This document shows positions 22,868-33,715 of a stretch of DNA of 64,000 bases, piece by piece. The position numbers were made by a program, and so were the translations under genes. The number at the start of each line of letters is the position of its first letter. The stretch's first letter is position 1. Where the stretch lies: the NCBI GenBank assembly GCA_023313575.1, contig JAJTTP010000011.1:1178001-1242000 (forward strand), given 5' to 3'. Below the pieces are notes generated by a model. It was not told the DNA's origin. It made no database searches and saw only the letters and a list, made by a program, of their open reading frames with translations. This stretch comes from Eutypella sp. D-1. Its lineage: Eukaryota > Ascomycota > Sordariomycetes > Xylariales > Diatrypaceae.

Positions 22868-25453
22868 GGGCTGAATGATTTACGATCTTTGACGATCCCC
22901 TCTCTCTGGGTTCGCCTCTATATCCTCCCAATCCATTCTCCAACGGATATACTCACACAGCAGCCTCTTTTGCCGGCTAACCGCTAGATCTCATCTCTTC
23001 GTGGACGCCACGATTTGCTAGCATCTCAATAGACGCTGTCGCTTCAGGGTTTTACTCCTATACAATCTAACTACTTCTTAGTTGCGTAGGTCGTGATGAC
23101 CACCTTAGCTAATAATGAAATAACCAGAGCTTTACCCCGTGCACAAGCAGGGCATGCTATGTTATGGCATAAGCTGACTGGCTGGTCCCCCGGGACTGGC
23201 CTGGACTGCACTGGATTGGACCTCCCCGGCGCGCCGCCAATTCCCTTATCAGATTTCTCTGTTTTTTTGAGGCGATTCACCGCTCGGCGCTAGAGATGGT
23301 GAAACAGGGTCCTGTATGGCCCAGTCCAACTTTAAGCCAAGTCTCCCCCTTCTCTTAATTAATTGGGGGCGGCGGAGGGTAAGCCACAATCAACAATCCC
23401 ACACGTCCTTTTCGAAAGTTCTGATGACAGCAGCAGAGCAGGTGTTGAGTTTGAGGTGGCGGCTGCACTCAATCACCCCTTGCTTTGCCTCTGCCGGGAT
23501 CCTGCCTTTGCATCGTTTGAGCCACCAGCCATTTCCACGATACGGATGATGCGGTGATTCCATTTCATTACCAAGCCACCGCCGCGCGGTATATGCCGTC
23601 AATGCCGACACCATAAACAACTACAAAATACGTAGTTGGTGAACTAGTAAGGCGCCTTTCATATTCAAGGTCGGGTACGGCACATGGCACATACAAAATA
23701 AAAGCTTGATCCGGGCTCATCTCGTGGGTTAGGAAACAGTGTCTCACAGAGTGTGCGATGCGATCGGGAATAACGTGTAATGGCGCCTCTCCCGTGTCAC
23801 CCAAAAAGACCCCTTCCGAGTCTCGGCCAAGCCAAGCTCTGCAGGTACCGTGCCTCTCGGGAATCATCAGCGTCGAATGAATTTCTTCCCCGACAGCTCA
23901 GAGAAGCATGTCAGTAGGCAGTGTCACCGTCAGCTGGATGAAAGCCTCGCCCGGAGTATTGCTAAGCCCGCCGACACGAATGCATCTGGTCGGGTCTCAC
24001 GAAATAGTTTTTCCCGTTGGGCGAATCAGCTCAGATCCCCCTGTAGAGTTACCATCATTTCCGGCCGCTTGAGTTGGGGGACTTTCCATGTTCTTTCCAC
24101 GCAGTCGCCATTGAGCGGTGAACTGTCCGGAGGACCTTGGTGACACCGATGTCCTGCCAGGTTAAGACATGGCAACGATATCGAATAGCATCGTTGACAA
24201 TCGCCCTGTGAGACACGTATTTTAGGCAAACTGTAAGAAATTGATTTCGGAGACTATTCCACTTTTCGCGCCCATTGATAGATGATCCCAAGCTCCTCTA
24301 CGGCCGCTTGCGTTAAAGCCTATAGAAGTATAGGTGCAAATTATTGGCACCCTACCAGCCTACATATCACAGAACCAGCAGAGCTGAAGCCGCTGCAGCC
24401 TGCAAGTGCGAGGTAGATCCCCAGATTGTTAGATCATAGTGTAGTATTGATTTCGACCTTAATCTCCCTGCAGAGCAAACCCTTCCTCGTCTATTCCTGA
24501 CGTGGAATGCGTGCAAACGGCTCTACCAAATAACACCGCAATCCTTCCTCGGCTGGGTGATTGCCTCGCTGCGACGATTCTGACTGGTCACTTCAAGGCA
24601 ACGTGATGGCTTGGCCTCAATCCCCGTCAGCCTCCCATTGGCCCCTTTCCCGTATCACAGCGCCGTACCTGCGTCTACGCCGTATAAAATGGCAGGGGTG
24701 CCAAGAAGCTGCCACTTATGGTGTGAGTGGGCGGGGCTTCAGGGGGTCACCAAAGTTGATGAGCATTGAGCTGATGTCCTTCTCCAATGCGCTTCCGCCG
24801 AGCCCTGGGGGGGAGGGGAGGATTTTCCCGCCTAAGCTCGTAGTAAACCCATGACCCCGGTCGTCAATGATTTCCGTCATATCGCCTAAGTGGAGTTGGG
24901 GCCGGGCCTGATGAACCTGGAAAGTGATCGAGGCTTGTCTTTTTGGTGCGAGTGGAGGCCATGTGTGTTTTACCTAGTCCAGGCCGGGGTCCTCTCCGTC
25001 TCTGATTGGATCCCTACGAGGCCAGGAACCACATCTGACCGACATGTAAATAGGACTGCCCGAAGCGGACATATCCATTTCCCTCCTTCCTCCTCTCCCT
25101 CACTCGCAGTTTACTACATATTATCAAGTGCAGTGCCCTTCTCTTGTTTGAGTTGATCTCCAGTCTCTCTTTCGACCTCACCGTCGCCAGTCTTTCTCTG
25201 TTTGCCTAAGCAAATCCAGCTGTGTTTCGACGCACCCACGCTCTTTTTTATCCAAAGTGTCTATTCGGCCCATTGCGGAGTTGACTTTCGCTCTTTTCCT
25301 AAGATCTTACAAGAAGATATAACCACCCTCTTTCAAGACAAGAACGACGAAGCACACGACGTCTTCCGAGATCAAGTTTTGCAGAGTGACGGAATAGTGA
25401 AACGACGTTTCTTAGCTGCAAGAACAAAACCAGTAACAATATCTTATTTCAAG
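20518..25453. other. 4.9-kb gene-free interval
   Basis: Between the 3' end of methionine synthase and the secreted-protein gene. Only short unconvincing frames are found on either strand. It contains a GTAT microsatellite (22840-22867), long T runs (22530-22560) and mixed-composition DNA. From about 24.6 kb it includes promoter-like sequence for the next gene, with a TATAAA at 24680 and an ATTGG box at 24638. An unannotated noncoding transcript cannot be excluded. Confidence 0.45.
22840..22867. repeat. (GTAT)7 microsatellite
   Basis: Seven tandem GTAT units in the gene-free interval, preceded by an imperfect TATG/TATA stretch from about 22822. Confidence 0.85.
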
Positions 25454-26487
25454 ATGAAGTCCACGACCATTGCTTTCGGCCTGCTCTCGGGCATGGCCTC
25501 AGCCTCCGTGCACCACCCGCGTCACTTCCACCAGTACTACCCGCGGAATGAGACCACGGCTGTTCCCACCACCACCTTGACTGTGGCCATCACCCAGGTG
25601 CAGACCATTACTTCCTGCGCGCCTACCGTGACCAACTGTCCCATTCGGAACAACGGGACCGAGGCGGTTGTTACCGAGGTCATCGACCTGACGACCATCG
25701 TCTGCCCTGCCACTGAGGTCGAGTCCGTCTCCAGCTCGGTTATTGGTGACCACAGCAGTGGTATCATCACTGGCCACACCAGCACGGTCGAGACTCCCCT
25801 TCCCACCGGCTACCCCACTGCGGCGCCTCCCATCGTCTCTGAGTCTACTGGCATTGTTGAGCAGACTCTGACCATGACTGTCGGCCCTGAGAGCTCCAAG
25901 TCGGTGTATGTCACCACCATCCAGTCCACTACGACCAAGCACATCACCGTGACCGTCGAGACCCCCAAGGCCACCCCCACCGCCCCCGGCGCCAGCTCCG
26001 AGAACGGCTCTGGCGAGGGCTCCGGTGAGGGCTCCGGCGAGGGTTCTAACGACAGCACCGTCACCTCCACGACCACGGGTACCCAGACCGTGACCCTCCC
26101 CAATGAGAAGGGCGAGTGTGTGCCCGCCACTGTCACAGTTACCGAGACCCTGCCCCCTGCCACCGTTTACGTGACCGCCGGCCCCAGCACTGAAGTTGGT
26201 ATCGAGGCCAAGCCTACCCCCTCTAACTACCCTACCCAGCCCAACCCTAACCAGGGCTCCGACTCCGACAAGGGTTCCGATGAGGGTTCCGACAAGGGCT
26301 CTGAGGGCTACCGTAAGGAACTCCCAATTCCCGCCCACCGTGATTATATTTACTGACCAGTTTCACAGCCACGAACGCTCCTCCCGTCACTGAGGACGTC
26401 ACCGCCACCATTGTCCCTGTGCCGTACCCCACCGGCAACGGCACCTACCCAACGTTCCCCAGCGGCGTCCCCCCTGCTCGCAAGTAA
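25454..26487 (+). CDS. Secreted Ser/Thr/Pro-rich wall-associated protein
   Basis: Exons 25454-26312 and 26369-26487 (978 nt) encode 325 residues. The frame is open further upstream, but the start chosen is the ATG that opens a signal peptide (MKSTTIAFGLLSGMASA, likely cleavage after ASA). The mature part is rich in Thr, Val, Ser and Pro, with many TVT/TTT stretches suited to O-mannosylation. It has only three to four Cys and several N-glycosylation sequons (NET, NGT, NGS, NDS). A GSGEGSGEGSGEGS linker sits mid-protein and GSDSDKGSDEGSDKGSEG near the C-terminus, where the 56-nt intron follows. The C-terminus (PSGVPPARK) is hydrophilic, so there is no GPI signal and the protein is probably secreted or held in the wall non-covalently. 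No named family is recognised. Confidence 0.8.
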
Positions 26488-28189
26488 GGGGCCATTCTAT
26501 AGAAAGTGATCCAGGCGCGACGGGAGATTCCCCCTTCCTGTAGGATGACGATGTAAATATTTCGGGCGCGTCGGGCAAAACCGAAACTGTACAAATGTGT
26601 TCTATTCCATCCGTCCGGCTTCACCCTGCCCATTCACGATGAACGACATCCCTACGAGACGTAAAATGCCCATCCACGTGTAAAGCAGTTATCACTTTAT
26701 TTTCAATAGATCCTTCACCTCATGTTCCACATCACGCCTAAGGGGGCCACCTCCGTCCTGTGGAACTTGCGTCCGCGCACCTTGTTGGCGACTTGACCTT
26801 TGCATCTGTCCCTTGTCTTTACTCTTGGGACCTGGTTTTTTTTTTTTTGTTCTTTTCCTTTTTTTTTAATTCTTGGATAGCATTCAGACACACGGCTGGC
26901 GGCGGCGATCTGGCCGGGTTGGCCGGGGTCGGTCCGGCTTGCTAGATTGAAAAATAACTATCCGTGCGGCCCCGGCTGGCCCTGGGTCGCCCCAGATAGA
27001 TCCAGAAAATAGGGGGTAGCGGTTGGTATGGTGTGGTTCGCTCGATGGATGATGTTGTATGTATGACATGAAAAAAAAAGAAACCGATCAGAAGGACCCC
27101 CACGCGCCCAGTGGGGTAAGATTCTGGTGAGCATCAACATCGGAGACCAAAAAAGATGGCATGCATACGCATATGACTCTACTTTCACACCGCAACTTAG
27201 ACGCCTAGTCTTTCGATTCCTGTATCTATATTTTGAGACGGCGAATGAGAAATTTGTACTTTCCCTCCGATCATGATACTTTTATTTAACCATCCGCCCG
27301 TACGCGCTGCGCTGCACTACCATATTTCGGCGACGAGGTCTTGGGTGACGTCGTGTTTAAGCTCGCGCTCCTGCCGGCCGGTTTGTCTCTGTTGGCCCGT
27401 GTGTTCACATTCCAATGTCCTGGGACTTAGTCGCGATGGTTGATCGGCAGGATCGGGCGGTCGTGATCGTCATCCCCACGCAACTAATTTAGTGCACTGT
27501 GTGCACTGAAATATATACCCAACTGTCGAATTTCTTCCCCGTGGCAACTAGATGGGGACAACTTCGACGTTTACACCATAATGCTCCGTTGATGGTTCCC
27601 ACGGTAAGAGCGCCCCCATCACGCAACTACGGCATAGGTTGGTACCGCAGCTCATAGTAGTTTTCTATATTACTCCATACTCCAAAGCCTCAACGCCTCA
27701 ATACCAAAGTGGAAACACATCGCGAACCCCCTCCCCCCGCCGGTTGGTGCTTTTGATGAAGTGCTCATATGGCTCAGTCTCGCAGCCACCTAGGGGCGTT
27801 AGTTGATTTTAAGCTCCAGCGCCTTATTTTGCACCCGACGGCAAGCCTAGATGGCTGCAAAGGGTTTACGGGGGGCGTCCACAAGATGCTCTGTCAAACT
27901 TTACACTAAGCGCGGCATCATGTATGGTCGATTGTGCAAGGCACACGATGGATGATGCAGAACACTTAATACTGTTAGGCAGCCGATTTTCCATGCCTAC
28001 GACCAGTGACGTCTTGAGACAAGAAGGGGTCTCCTACTACATCATATATTCGCGGGAGAAACAAAACTTTTTGCAGAGCATCGAAGTTTGGAGAGCAGCT
28101 CACTATCAGCTTCTACCTGGTCTATAGTTCCCCTGAAGTCTACGCTGTCTATCCCGTATGGTCTCCCGCGCAAACCTCGCGGAAGTCTC
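26488..28189. other. Convergent intergenic region, no gene seen
   Basis: 1.7 kb between the stops of the secreted protein (+) and the FAD oxidase (-). It has T/A homopolymers (26836-26870 and 27071-27080) and no coding frame. Confidence 0.5.
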
Positions 28190-29731
28190 TCAGCCGGCAG
28201 CAGAATCCGAACGCAGGAGGTCCGCCCAATCCCGCTTTGCTTGGTAGACCGGATTAGCAGCTCCTTGGCCAAGCCTATCCGTTCCATCAAAATCAAAACG
28301 TTCCCACGCCCATCTCCGAGCCTCCTCAGGATTCAGCTTTCCTTCTAAGAGCCGAACCATGTAGTCGCCAAGAATCGGAAGCATTTTCCAGGCATGGAAC
28401 GCCCCGCCAGCACCGATGTAAAGATTTTGCAGGTGTGGGTGGCCGGTTATCAGAAAGTCTTGTGCCGGCGTGGTTGAGTCCCTGGGTCGATGTCATAAAT
28501 ACTGCCACATGGAAGTCCAAATTCAACAAGCTCGAAGTTTGCCTCTGCAGGAACTCACCAACATACGCGATAGCCCTCCGGCTCAATATCTGTCACTTTA
28601 TTACCATAGGGACCTTTAAGAACCCTGCGTACAAATGTCCGCAACATCTTTGGTACGCCCGCTGATGTCCATTCGCTCTCACTCTGGTCGTCGGGAGGGA
28701 CGGACATTCGTTGACCTGAGGCCTCGTGGTCCGTCAAGCGAGTGAAGGCGAGCTCGCAGTTAAACTTGATGAGCCCATCTCCGTTGAGCGGTATACTCTC
28801 GCCTGGGTGGGATCAGCATTTCCGGTGTTCTATGGAGCGAAACTGTCAGTTTACCTTGAATGTGTTCTAAACTACTTGATAATACCGGGGCCTCCCTAAA
28901 CTCGTGCCATCTATCCTCGGGGACTCGGGCATAGCAGGTTACAGCGCCAGTAGCGAAGAGCCTGTTTCCAACTTGAATGTTCTTATTGTCTGGAGCAGTA
29001 TTCGCCAGAAGGAGAGCGGTGCGAGCACCGGTGCACAGAATTACGCGGTCGGCAGTCAGCACCTCGCCGCCTTCCAACTCCACGCCCGTGCAGATTCCTT
29101 CAGACGCCATTGTCAGTCGGTCTACCGTAGCCTCACGAAACTGCACCCCTCTATCGACCACATCCTGTACGACCGCTTCGAGCGCTTTGTCCGCGTCAGC
29201 CCATCCTGCGTCTGGCTGCCAGTAACATCGCTCGACGTCGCCAAACTTCCCGTCGGCGAAAATACCGCCCCAGCGCTGCCGGACATCCGACATGGGTATC
29301 ATGTGTGCCGGAGTTGTGACTCCGAGAGCCTCGAAGGCCTCAAGGCAGCGCGCGCTAAACCCGCGGTTCTCGACACGCAGGAGGCCCACCTGATGGTACC
29401 AGGGGGCGAACAGTGGATCCGACCCGGACCACCGCTCCATTGCATCCAGTGTCATCCGCATGTACAGCGTGTCCGCGTAGTCCGCCCGCACGATCTTGTT
29501 GATGTCATTGGAGGCGGCTCGAGGGCTTGGGAATGAGCATGCGTCGATCAGCGTCACGGCCGTCGATGGCCATGTTTCTAGAAGCGCCCGACATGTCGAT
29601 GCACCGAACACGCCGCTACCGACCACGATTACGGTCTTCGGTGGTTTATTGATGTTGGTCTCTGTCGGGGGACTCGCATGCGTCGTCATCTTGGTTACTA
29701 GGCGTCGTATGACGACCGGCAGAGATCTCAT
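28190..29731 (-). CDS. FAD-dependent amine oxidase (fructosyl amino acid / sarcosine oxidase family)
   Basis: Exons 29731-28855, 28802-28559 and 28481-28190 total 1413 nt and give 470 residues, the usual family length. The ADP-binding fold begins VIVVGSGVFGAS (G-x-G-x-x-G), followed by NKIVRADYAD, a typical block of the family after the first strand-helix-strand unit. Near the C-terminus CWDSTTPAQDFLI carries a Cys where monomeric sarcosine oxidase and amadoriases attach FAD covalently, followed by LYIGAGGAFHAWKMLPILG. These enzymes oxidise secondary amines such as sarcosine, pipecolate or Amadori products to imine plus H2O2. The exact substrate cannot be read. The N-terminus (MRSLPVVIRRLVTKM) looks like a mitochondrial leader, with a second ATG directly after it. 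The C-terminus SAAG is not a peroxisomal PTS1. The third intron join splits the Trp codon after that Cys. Confidence 0.88.
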
Positions 29732-32069
29732 CACCGGTGCTAGGAGCCGGCGTGTCGTAATGTTCCTGATAGAGAATGGAAGTCTTTACACCTGGGGGAT
29801 AACATTGAATGGGCTGGCATGGGAAAGTGCAATGAATCTGGCCTGTTCGACATATGTATCTATTACACACAAAGGCAAAAACTATGCTTAGCCAGAGTTG
29901 TACAATGTTGAATCAAGTCAGAGCGTTATACATTTCGTCCCAACTGGGCTGAATATCTTACTCCCGCAGTTCAGAGTAGCCTCGTCAGCTCACCTACGAT
30001 ATCGGGGGGCAACCATTCATCCTCGAGCTATGTCCCCTGTCGATTCCGAATTCCGACCGTTTTTCAACCCTATGGGAACAGGCGTCATAGTGGCGCGAGC
30101 AGCATGTGGATAGCCACATATAAGTACTAAATTCGTATACGGCATCATATGTATGTCTTTGACTCAACGGGGACGGATTGAAGCCAAAAAGAATTGACGC
30201 GATACTTTGAGGCTGCTCGGCTATCCCTATAGGGCTATGCGAGCGGGGGAGCGATGCGTGTGACGGCAATGCACAGTTGTTGCTACTTAAGTCTGCAGTG
30301 TCTCCGCTTATATTTCCTCCTTTCTCTTGTCCCCTTTCTCTTTATATGCTTCTTGCCGCCGGGTACCCAGGTAGGGGGCTATAATCCCGCCTCCCCATAT
30401 TTGAATTTCAAGGTACCACGACATCTCCGTACATCATCTGATTCGCAGAGGATGGCCAGTTGGCCTGTTTAAGGAATAAAACTCAATCATTCGGGCATTA
30501 ACCCTGCGTCACTGATCCCTTTTAAGGTAAGACATCGAAAATGGAGCAACCACCCGTTCCAATCAAAAAGATTTCCCTTACCCCGACAGCCAACCTGCAC
30601 CACCCCATTAGCCTACCAAGCCTACTCTGTACAGCCTTTTCTCCTTACAGGGGACTTCAGCTTGGGGCTCACTATAAACCCCTACCTACTTCCGTATGTT
30701 GAAGGGATACCCCTGTCCACCGCCCCAGGTTTCTCGCTCATGTCATCATAGGTACGGCACGCCCTCTGAATTCGTCGTGCAATGTCCAGTCAGCCTCTCA
30801 GCCCAGACCGACTCAATAGTTCATATTCGTCTAAAGACTTGGGCAATAGTAGTCCTAATCGATCTAAGTTACGCTATTCATACCGCTGGAGCTTGATCAG
30901 CCCGTTCCCGTGCCAGTCACCCACCCGCCCACCTCTGCACGCAGGAGCATAGCCACACCGCTGGATAGATGCATTCAGATGATTTAGGTGGAGAACGGGT
31001 CGTCTTCATGGGCGTCCCCTAGCCCTGTCAGACTAGTATGCATCACATATGGGGTTGAAACCTCAGAACGAGAACACTCCAAGAGACTATCACATTGCAA
31101 GGTTGGCTCAGAGGGTTGGGTCCGAGCGAAATTGAGTATCGCGTCACAATTCAGAGTTCCTGCGGTCGCCAGTTTTGTCGTTGGCTTCCGCTTTTGATTC
31201 GGACGTTCTGTACTCAGATAAACATAACTTTGGCTTCCAATGAAGCGTATCGTAGCAGATTATTTTACGTCGATAACAGAAGACTAAGCAAGCCCTTTGA
31301 GTGATTGTTGGGTCCTAGATTAGAGACTAGGGAATTATTTACCACGATTGTAGTAGAATTGTGGGAAAGTCTGAGACATCCGGATTTTTATGATTCCTTT
31401 CGGAGCTCAATAGCATCAAAATAAAAAAGCTAGGCACTCACTGCACATTCAAGGCATATGCATGGGAAAGTTGATTTAGACGCGATCTCTATTCAACCTT
31501 CTTAGCCTCTTGAACTTTACGCCGACACATCCAGGTATAGTTTACCGTATTAATATCATACCATTACATGTTGAGACGCACAAATGGCAAATCCCTTTCG
31601 AAGTGACATCGCAGTGACCGAATTGGAGGATAATCTAAATACTCAAATAAGGAGTGTTGATTTACAGCCCCATCAAGTCGCATCCCGCTTACGTCAGGTG
31701 ACTCATCGTGGTTTTCTTCTAGCTGGTTGTTATGATGGTATCTACGTAATCACCGGTGCACAGGCGGTGCATCACAGTTCTTAAATGTAATCGATCATCG
31801 TGGGCTTCCAGATGACAAGGTTTAATTTTGTTTGTGACGAATTTTAAATTGTGAATTATAATTTGTTATAGTTCTCAGCGGATAGAAGCAGCAACCTCGT
31901 AGTCGATACGTCAAAACACTCTGGTACAACCTCAGTGTGCAATAAATCATCTTGTTTCATTCGCGCTTGATGCGACAACCATTAGGGGGCGTTTCTTGCT
32001 AACTTACGCCTTCATGCTCATCAAAATTCGTAACTCGTAACCCACGAGGAATAGATGATGTGTATTATA
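29732..32069. other. Intergenic region, no gene seen
   Basis: 2.3 kb between two minus-strand genes. Small frames only, none with recognisable motifs. Parts (31.2-32.0 kb) are AT-rich. Confidence 0.5.
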
Positions 32070-33010
32070 TCACACAACGTGTCGTACCTTATCTTGATGA
32101 CGTTTTAATTGGTCGATCCGGGCAAACCCCTTCTTGTTGGGACAGCCAGGCAGTGTACACTTGAATCCCTTCTCATGTTTCTGTAAGTGTGCCCTAAGTC
32201 ATGATCAGTCTTGTCCGAAAGACTGCGCCCGATGCACCTACCGGAAATCGCAATTCCTCTTAAACACGACCAGCTTGCCGTCGGGCCCCACTCCCCCTTT
32301 AGTACAGCTCAATCCATGGGGGCACTGGTAAGCCCCTTTCCCTCGCGAGTTCAGGGAGCTCCTGAATTCGGGGTCGTCCACAGCTTGGGTTCTCTGAAAA
32401 TCTTGCGCAACGTCTTGGTAGATAGTTTGGACAGCCGGGTAATGCGCCTGAGGCTCTGAGGTCGAACTGTCCCTTTCTTCGAACGACACATACGGTATGT
32501 CTGAGACGGGCGGCGATTGGAGGCCATAGCTGACCGGAACTGGGTTATACGTCCAATTATCCTTCATACTCTTCCACTTCTCCTTCAATCTTTCAGACGA
32601 CTGTGCGATGTCGCTCTGGAGCAACCTGCATAGGATGTTAGTCGTGCCATCAAACCAAGAGAATACGACATATCATACTTCACAGACTGCTCCTGCTGCG
32701 TTAAGTAGTCTATGAATTCGGTATCCGAATGCTCCTGGCCGCGAGCTTGTTTTGCCCGCTTTATTTCATCTTCCAAATAGGATTCAATATTACGGTCCCA
32801 TACTATTTCGTGCATGAGGTCTGACATGGCAGAATGCATTTGTAGAAGACATTCCCCTAGATCAGCAAGAAGACAACCAGTTGGCGCTTCTATTCCACTC
32901 GGCGTTGACCGCAATCGTTGCTTTATCTGCTGCGTAATCAAGTCGTCAAGCCACGGATACTGAGCCAATACGCTGGCCGGGAACGGTTGTGGCAGTCCAT
33001 CGGGTGTCAT
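32070..33010 (-). CDS. C2H2 zinc-finger protein
   Basis: Exons 33010-32679, 32625-32242 and 32193-32070 total 840 nt and give 279 residues. The start is the ATG of MTPDGLPQPF. The N-terminal half is helical and acidic/basic (IVWDRNIESYLEDEIKRAKQ) and the middle is Pro/Ser-rich. Two zinc fingers close the protein. The first is irregular, CPHGLSC, a loop of about twenty residues, then FRAHLQKH. The second is CTLPGCPNKKGFARIDQLKRHQDKVRH, ending two residues before the stop. The second intron is placed by this: splicing at CTTAG (32194) joins CDF-R to AHLQKH in frame. It is likely a nuclear DNA-binding regulator. It is divergent from the PF11951 regulator across a 705-bp shared upstream region. 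Confidence 0.8.
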
Positions 33011-33715
33011 CGCGATTGCGGGGTGCGGGTGGGCAACGCAGGGGCCACGCCTGCGAACCCCTCGTTCGTGGCGAGTTAGGTGACAAACACGCAAGCTGAT
33101 GGTAAAATGGGCTTGTAAAAGGGTGACGTACAACGTTCAGGAGGGAGAGACAAGAGAAAAGAGAAAATATGAATGGTGGTGTCCTACCAGGCTACTAAAT
33201 CAGTCGTGAGATGGAGGGGAAATTCGACTTCGGGGCGCATGGCTGGAGAAATGGGGGAGAAAAGAGAGAATTAATCTCACCCCGCGAAGCCTTGCACACG
33301 CAAGTATCTCGCCACTCCTTCCTTATCAAAATTCCCATGCGGCCAAGGGTAGCAAAGTTACGCCCGGGAATATGACGAGGGAGCGATGCTGATAGGCCGG
33401 CGGTACTCCCAGCTGCAGGTGGACAATCAGAAACGCGACCGGCCAAGAAGTGGCTTTCTGTTGATGCAGCATCTGCGTTGCCCAACGCGTTCCCCTCACC
33501 TTATTCTACATAGTTTGGTGAGACTAATGAGTGTGGCGGCGAAGACACCGTAATAACCAACTAGGTCTACACCTTCAATCCGTGGAATTCAATTGTCTAG
33601 CACTTCGAGGCTAAGTACTGGATTACTCCTGCTATTACTCACCCCCGATGTGATACATTTATCCCTCTGACTGTGACCATATTTATTATATCACTACCCA
33701 ACTCACCGGATCCAT
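33011..33715. promoter_or_regulatory. Shared upstream region of two divergent regulator genes
   Basis: 705 bp between the C2H2 gene start (-) and the PF11951 gene start (+). No frame of note. It must hold the promoters of both, so co-regulation is possible. Confidence 0.5.

Noticed and set aside
24561..24854. 97-codon plus-strand frame as a small gene
   Set aside because: No similarity or domain pattern. It lies in promoter-like DNA of the secreted-protein gene.
25499..26338. 279-codon Gly-rich frame on the minus strand
   Set aside because: Exact antisense of the Thr/Val-rich secreted-protein gene. The repetitive Gly/Asp/Arg composition is a by-product of its codon use.
28904..29536. 210-codon frame on the plus strand
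   Set aside because: Antisense of the FAD oxidase, whose motifs and exon joins are clear.
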